Assembly: GCF_047470865.1 (NCBI RefSeq)
Contig: NZ_JAZDRH010000005.1
Location: 74,708-138,707, forward strand
Length of the DNA: 64,000 bases
Reading direction: 5' to 3'
From: JAZDRH01 sp047470865
GTDB taxonomy: Bacteria > Pseudomonadota > Gammaproteobacteria > Pseudomonadales > Pseudomonadaceae
In this document: in pieces, positions 62,805-64,000 of the stretch
How the letters are laid out: every line of letters starts with the position of its first letter
Position numbering within the stretch: the stretch's first letter is position 1
Notes under the pieces: model-generated
What the model was told of the DNA's origin: nothing
The model's input: only the letters and a program-made list of their open reading frames with translations
Databases searched by the model: none
Program-made: the position numbers and the translations under genes

Positions 62805-63407
62805 TTATTTTTCCGCCGCTGCTTTTAATCCACGCAAGGTATTAAAAGGTGCATCCACAACAAACTTATTAGCTAACCATGCAGGCACACTGCCACCTGG
62901 ATCTGTATGCAATTGATATGTCACTTCAACCTTAGTGTCTGACAAAGGCTTTAAGTGCCAACTCCCCTCTACGCTTTGCACGCGCACATAATCACTGTCA
63001 TTCGGCAAATAAGTTGGCGAGGCTTCAATCTTACGTATATAAGAGCCATCATCCTGCTTGGTTGTTACCAAGTGCAAAATAGAATCACGCTCAGTTACCG
63101 GCCAAGGTGCTTTAAAGCGCGTATAAACCCAAGCCTGATTAGCTTCTGACTTTAATAGTTTGCTACTTTTACAATCATGTATCCAATTACAAGACTTCTC
63201 AGCATTAGCCTGCTCCGCAACCACACGCTCAATATTGGCATTAATGGTAATGACACTTTTAAATGCCTTATATTTTGAACCGGGAACTTCTTTAAGGTAG
63301 ATTTTCACTCCATCAGAGTCCTTTGCCAAACTCCACTCTTCTGCTGCTTGAGCCGTTAAAGCAATACAAAAGGTTAGCGCGCTTGTTGTTATTATCTTCT
63401 TTATCAT
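62805..63407 (-). CDS. Periplasmic START-domain lipid-binding protein
   Basis: A 200-residue secreted protein. A signal peptide (MIKKIITTSALTFCIALTAQA) precedes a single START domain (EEWSLAKDSDGVKIYLKEVP through WHLKPLSDTKVEVTYQLHTD), the fold that holds a lipid in a helix-grip pocket. I chose the ATG at 63407 because a GAGGTAGG ribosome site precedes it and the signal starts there; the longer frame overlaps the upstream gene. Similar proteins occur in Pseudomonas near proS; the ligand is unknown. Confidence 0.88.
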   Translation of the reverse strand: MIKKIITTSALTFCIALTAQAAEEWSLAKDSDGVKIYLKEVPGSKYKAFKSVITINANIERVVAEQANAEKSCNWIHDCKSSKLLKSEANQAWVYTRFKAPWPVTERDSILHLVTTKQDDGSYIRKIEASPTYLPNDSDYVRVQSVEGSWHLKPLSDTKVEVTYQLHTDPGGSVPAWLANKFVVDAPFNTLRGLKAAAEK

Positions 63408-63430
63408 ACCTACCTCTACGTAAATTATGC

Positions 63431-63682
63431 TTAATCTGTCATCTGCTCTAACCAACCTATGATTCGCACCGCTTCATCTTGACTAGTACCGCAGTACACT
63501 TCCTCTGCTTGATACGCTTGACAAAACTTCGGCCGAGACGGCAAGCCAAATAGCAGGCACAGATTTTGCTCACTTAAGTTTACACAACGCTCCCCAGCCT
63601 TTTTGCCATAAGGCATACCTGGCAAAGCACTGTTAATTGATGGCGCTATACAGCAAGCACCACAACCTATACGACATTCCAT
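63431..63682 (-). CDS. YkgJ family cysteine cluster protein
   Basis: An 83-residue protein of the YkgJ/CxxCxxxCC family, thought to bind a zinc or iron centre. The hallmark MECRIGCGACCIAPSIN starts it, followed by CLLFGLPSRPKFCQAYQA with more conserved Cys. It is cytoplasmic. It precedes the START-domain gene on the same strand by 23 bases, so the two probably share a transcript. Function is unknown. Confidence 0.88.
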   Translation of the reverse strand: MECRIGCGACCIAPSINSALPGMPYGKKAGERCVNLSEQNLCLLFGLPSRPKFCQAYQAEEVYCGTSQDEAVRIIGWLEQMTD

Positions 63683-64000
63683 TTAAGTTACTCAGCATAA
63701 ATTTTATGCATAGTAAAAAAACATGCCCTTCTACACAATTTAAATCTAAGGGCTCACGCATAAAAAGAACAGATAAACTTTAGATGTATCATTCATGACT
63801 AGAGGAGAAAAAGGATTCATAAACAGAAAAATAAGCTTGATTAGCATAGAATATAGACTAAAGCGATTGAGCTGTTACAAAAAAGTTCACTGCCGTTTAT
63901 CGCATTTAAAAAAGTGAAATCCACTTTTAAAAATCCATCACAAAATTTTTACAAAGTATTAATTATCAAGCACTTAAAATTAATTTCTGATCAAAAATCA
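63683..64000. other. 318-bp terminal region without a supported gene
   Basis: AT-rich DNA upstream of the YkgJ-type gene, including its promoter. A 40-codon plus-strand frame (63795-63917) starts with ATG but has no good ribosome site and an amino-acid composition that I cannot match to a family, so it is not called. Confidence 0.5.

Noticed and set aside
63795..63917. Possible 40-residue peptide near the right edge
   Set aside because: No convincing ribosome site or recognisable family; lysine-rich composition is expected by chance in AT-rich DNA. A transposase remnant was considered but no diagnostic motif is present.

Overview
The window looks like part of the chromosome of a low-GC (roughly 40-45% by eye) gammaproteobacterium of the Pseudomonadaceae. 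The main evidence is an MvaT-type H-NS-family silencer between purU and sbcB, an OprD-family porin next to proS, and many Pseudomonas-type gene neighbourhoods: lptFG/pepA-holC; purM-purN; dapA-bamC-purC facing gcvR-bcp-tusA-like-bepA; uspE-pyk; grxD/argF-ABC ATPase; mexAB-oprM; ccmABCDEFGHI. A low-GC insect- or sludge-associated relative such as Entomomonas or Thiopseudomonas would fit, but that is only a guess. No tRNA, rRNA, CRISPR array, prophage or intact insertion sequence was seen.

Layout. 1-6.1 kb, mostly minus strand: the tail of an unknown gene, an AraC regulator, a SirB2-like protein, an orphan TRAP binding protein, zapE and lptG/lptF. 6.2-10.7 kb, plus strand: pepA-holC, then purM-purN and a DUF3108 periplasmic protein. 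10.7-17.4 kb: hrpA with visible gene decay on both sides (an amber-interrupted small ORF, a long desert with an ORF remnant, and a DUF4026 gene split by an apparent frameshift). 17.5-20.1 kb: fadD and phaJ, divergent. 20.4-26.3 kb: purC-bamC-dapA (minus) and gcvR-bcp (plus), a TusA-like sulfur carrier (minus) and bepA (plus). 26.3-29.6 kb: a yeiH exporter and its divergent LysR regulator, a small charged protein and sanA. 29.6-32.6 kb: purU, mvaT and sbcB. 32.7-39.3 kb: a tightly overlapping six-gene operon, RDD - SpoIIM-like - DUF4129 - DUF4350 - MoxR ATPase - DUF58, the best candidate in the window for an uncharacterised multi-protein system. 39.3-45 kb: uspE, pyk, grxD, argF, an orphan ABC ATPase and ybaK. 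45.1-50.9 kb: a complete RND tripartite efflux operon behind an AcrR/TtgR-like operator. 50.9-58.0 kb: the whole cytochrome c maturation operon. 58.3-64 kb: mscS, an OprD porin, proS, a START-domain protein and a YkgJ-type cysteine-cluster protein.

How the genes fit together. Most of the window is housekeeping: purine synthesis (purM, purN, purC, with PurU supplying formate), arginine synthesis (argF), lysine and cell-wall precursors (dapA), envelope biogenesis (LptFG, BamC, BepA, SanA), respiration (Ccm) and translation quality control (ProRS plus the trans-editing protein YbaK). The accessory or unusual points are the decay zone around hrpA, a long-form purC in an otherwise Pseudomonas-like locus, unpartnered transporter parts (DctP, ABC ATPase), a 14-bp inverted repeat before sanA, and two clear predicted operators (LysR box at 27435, AcrR/TtgR-like site at 45061).
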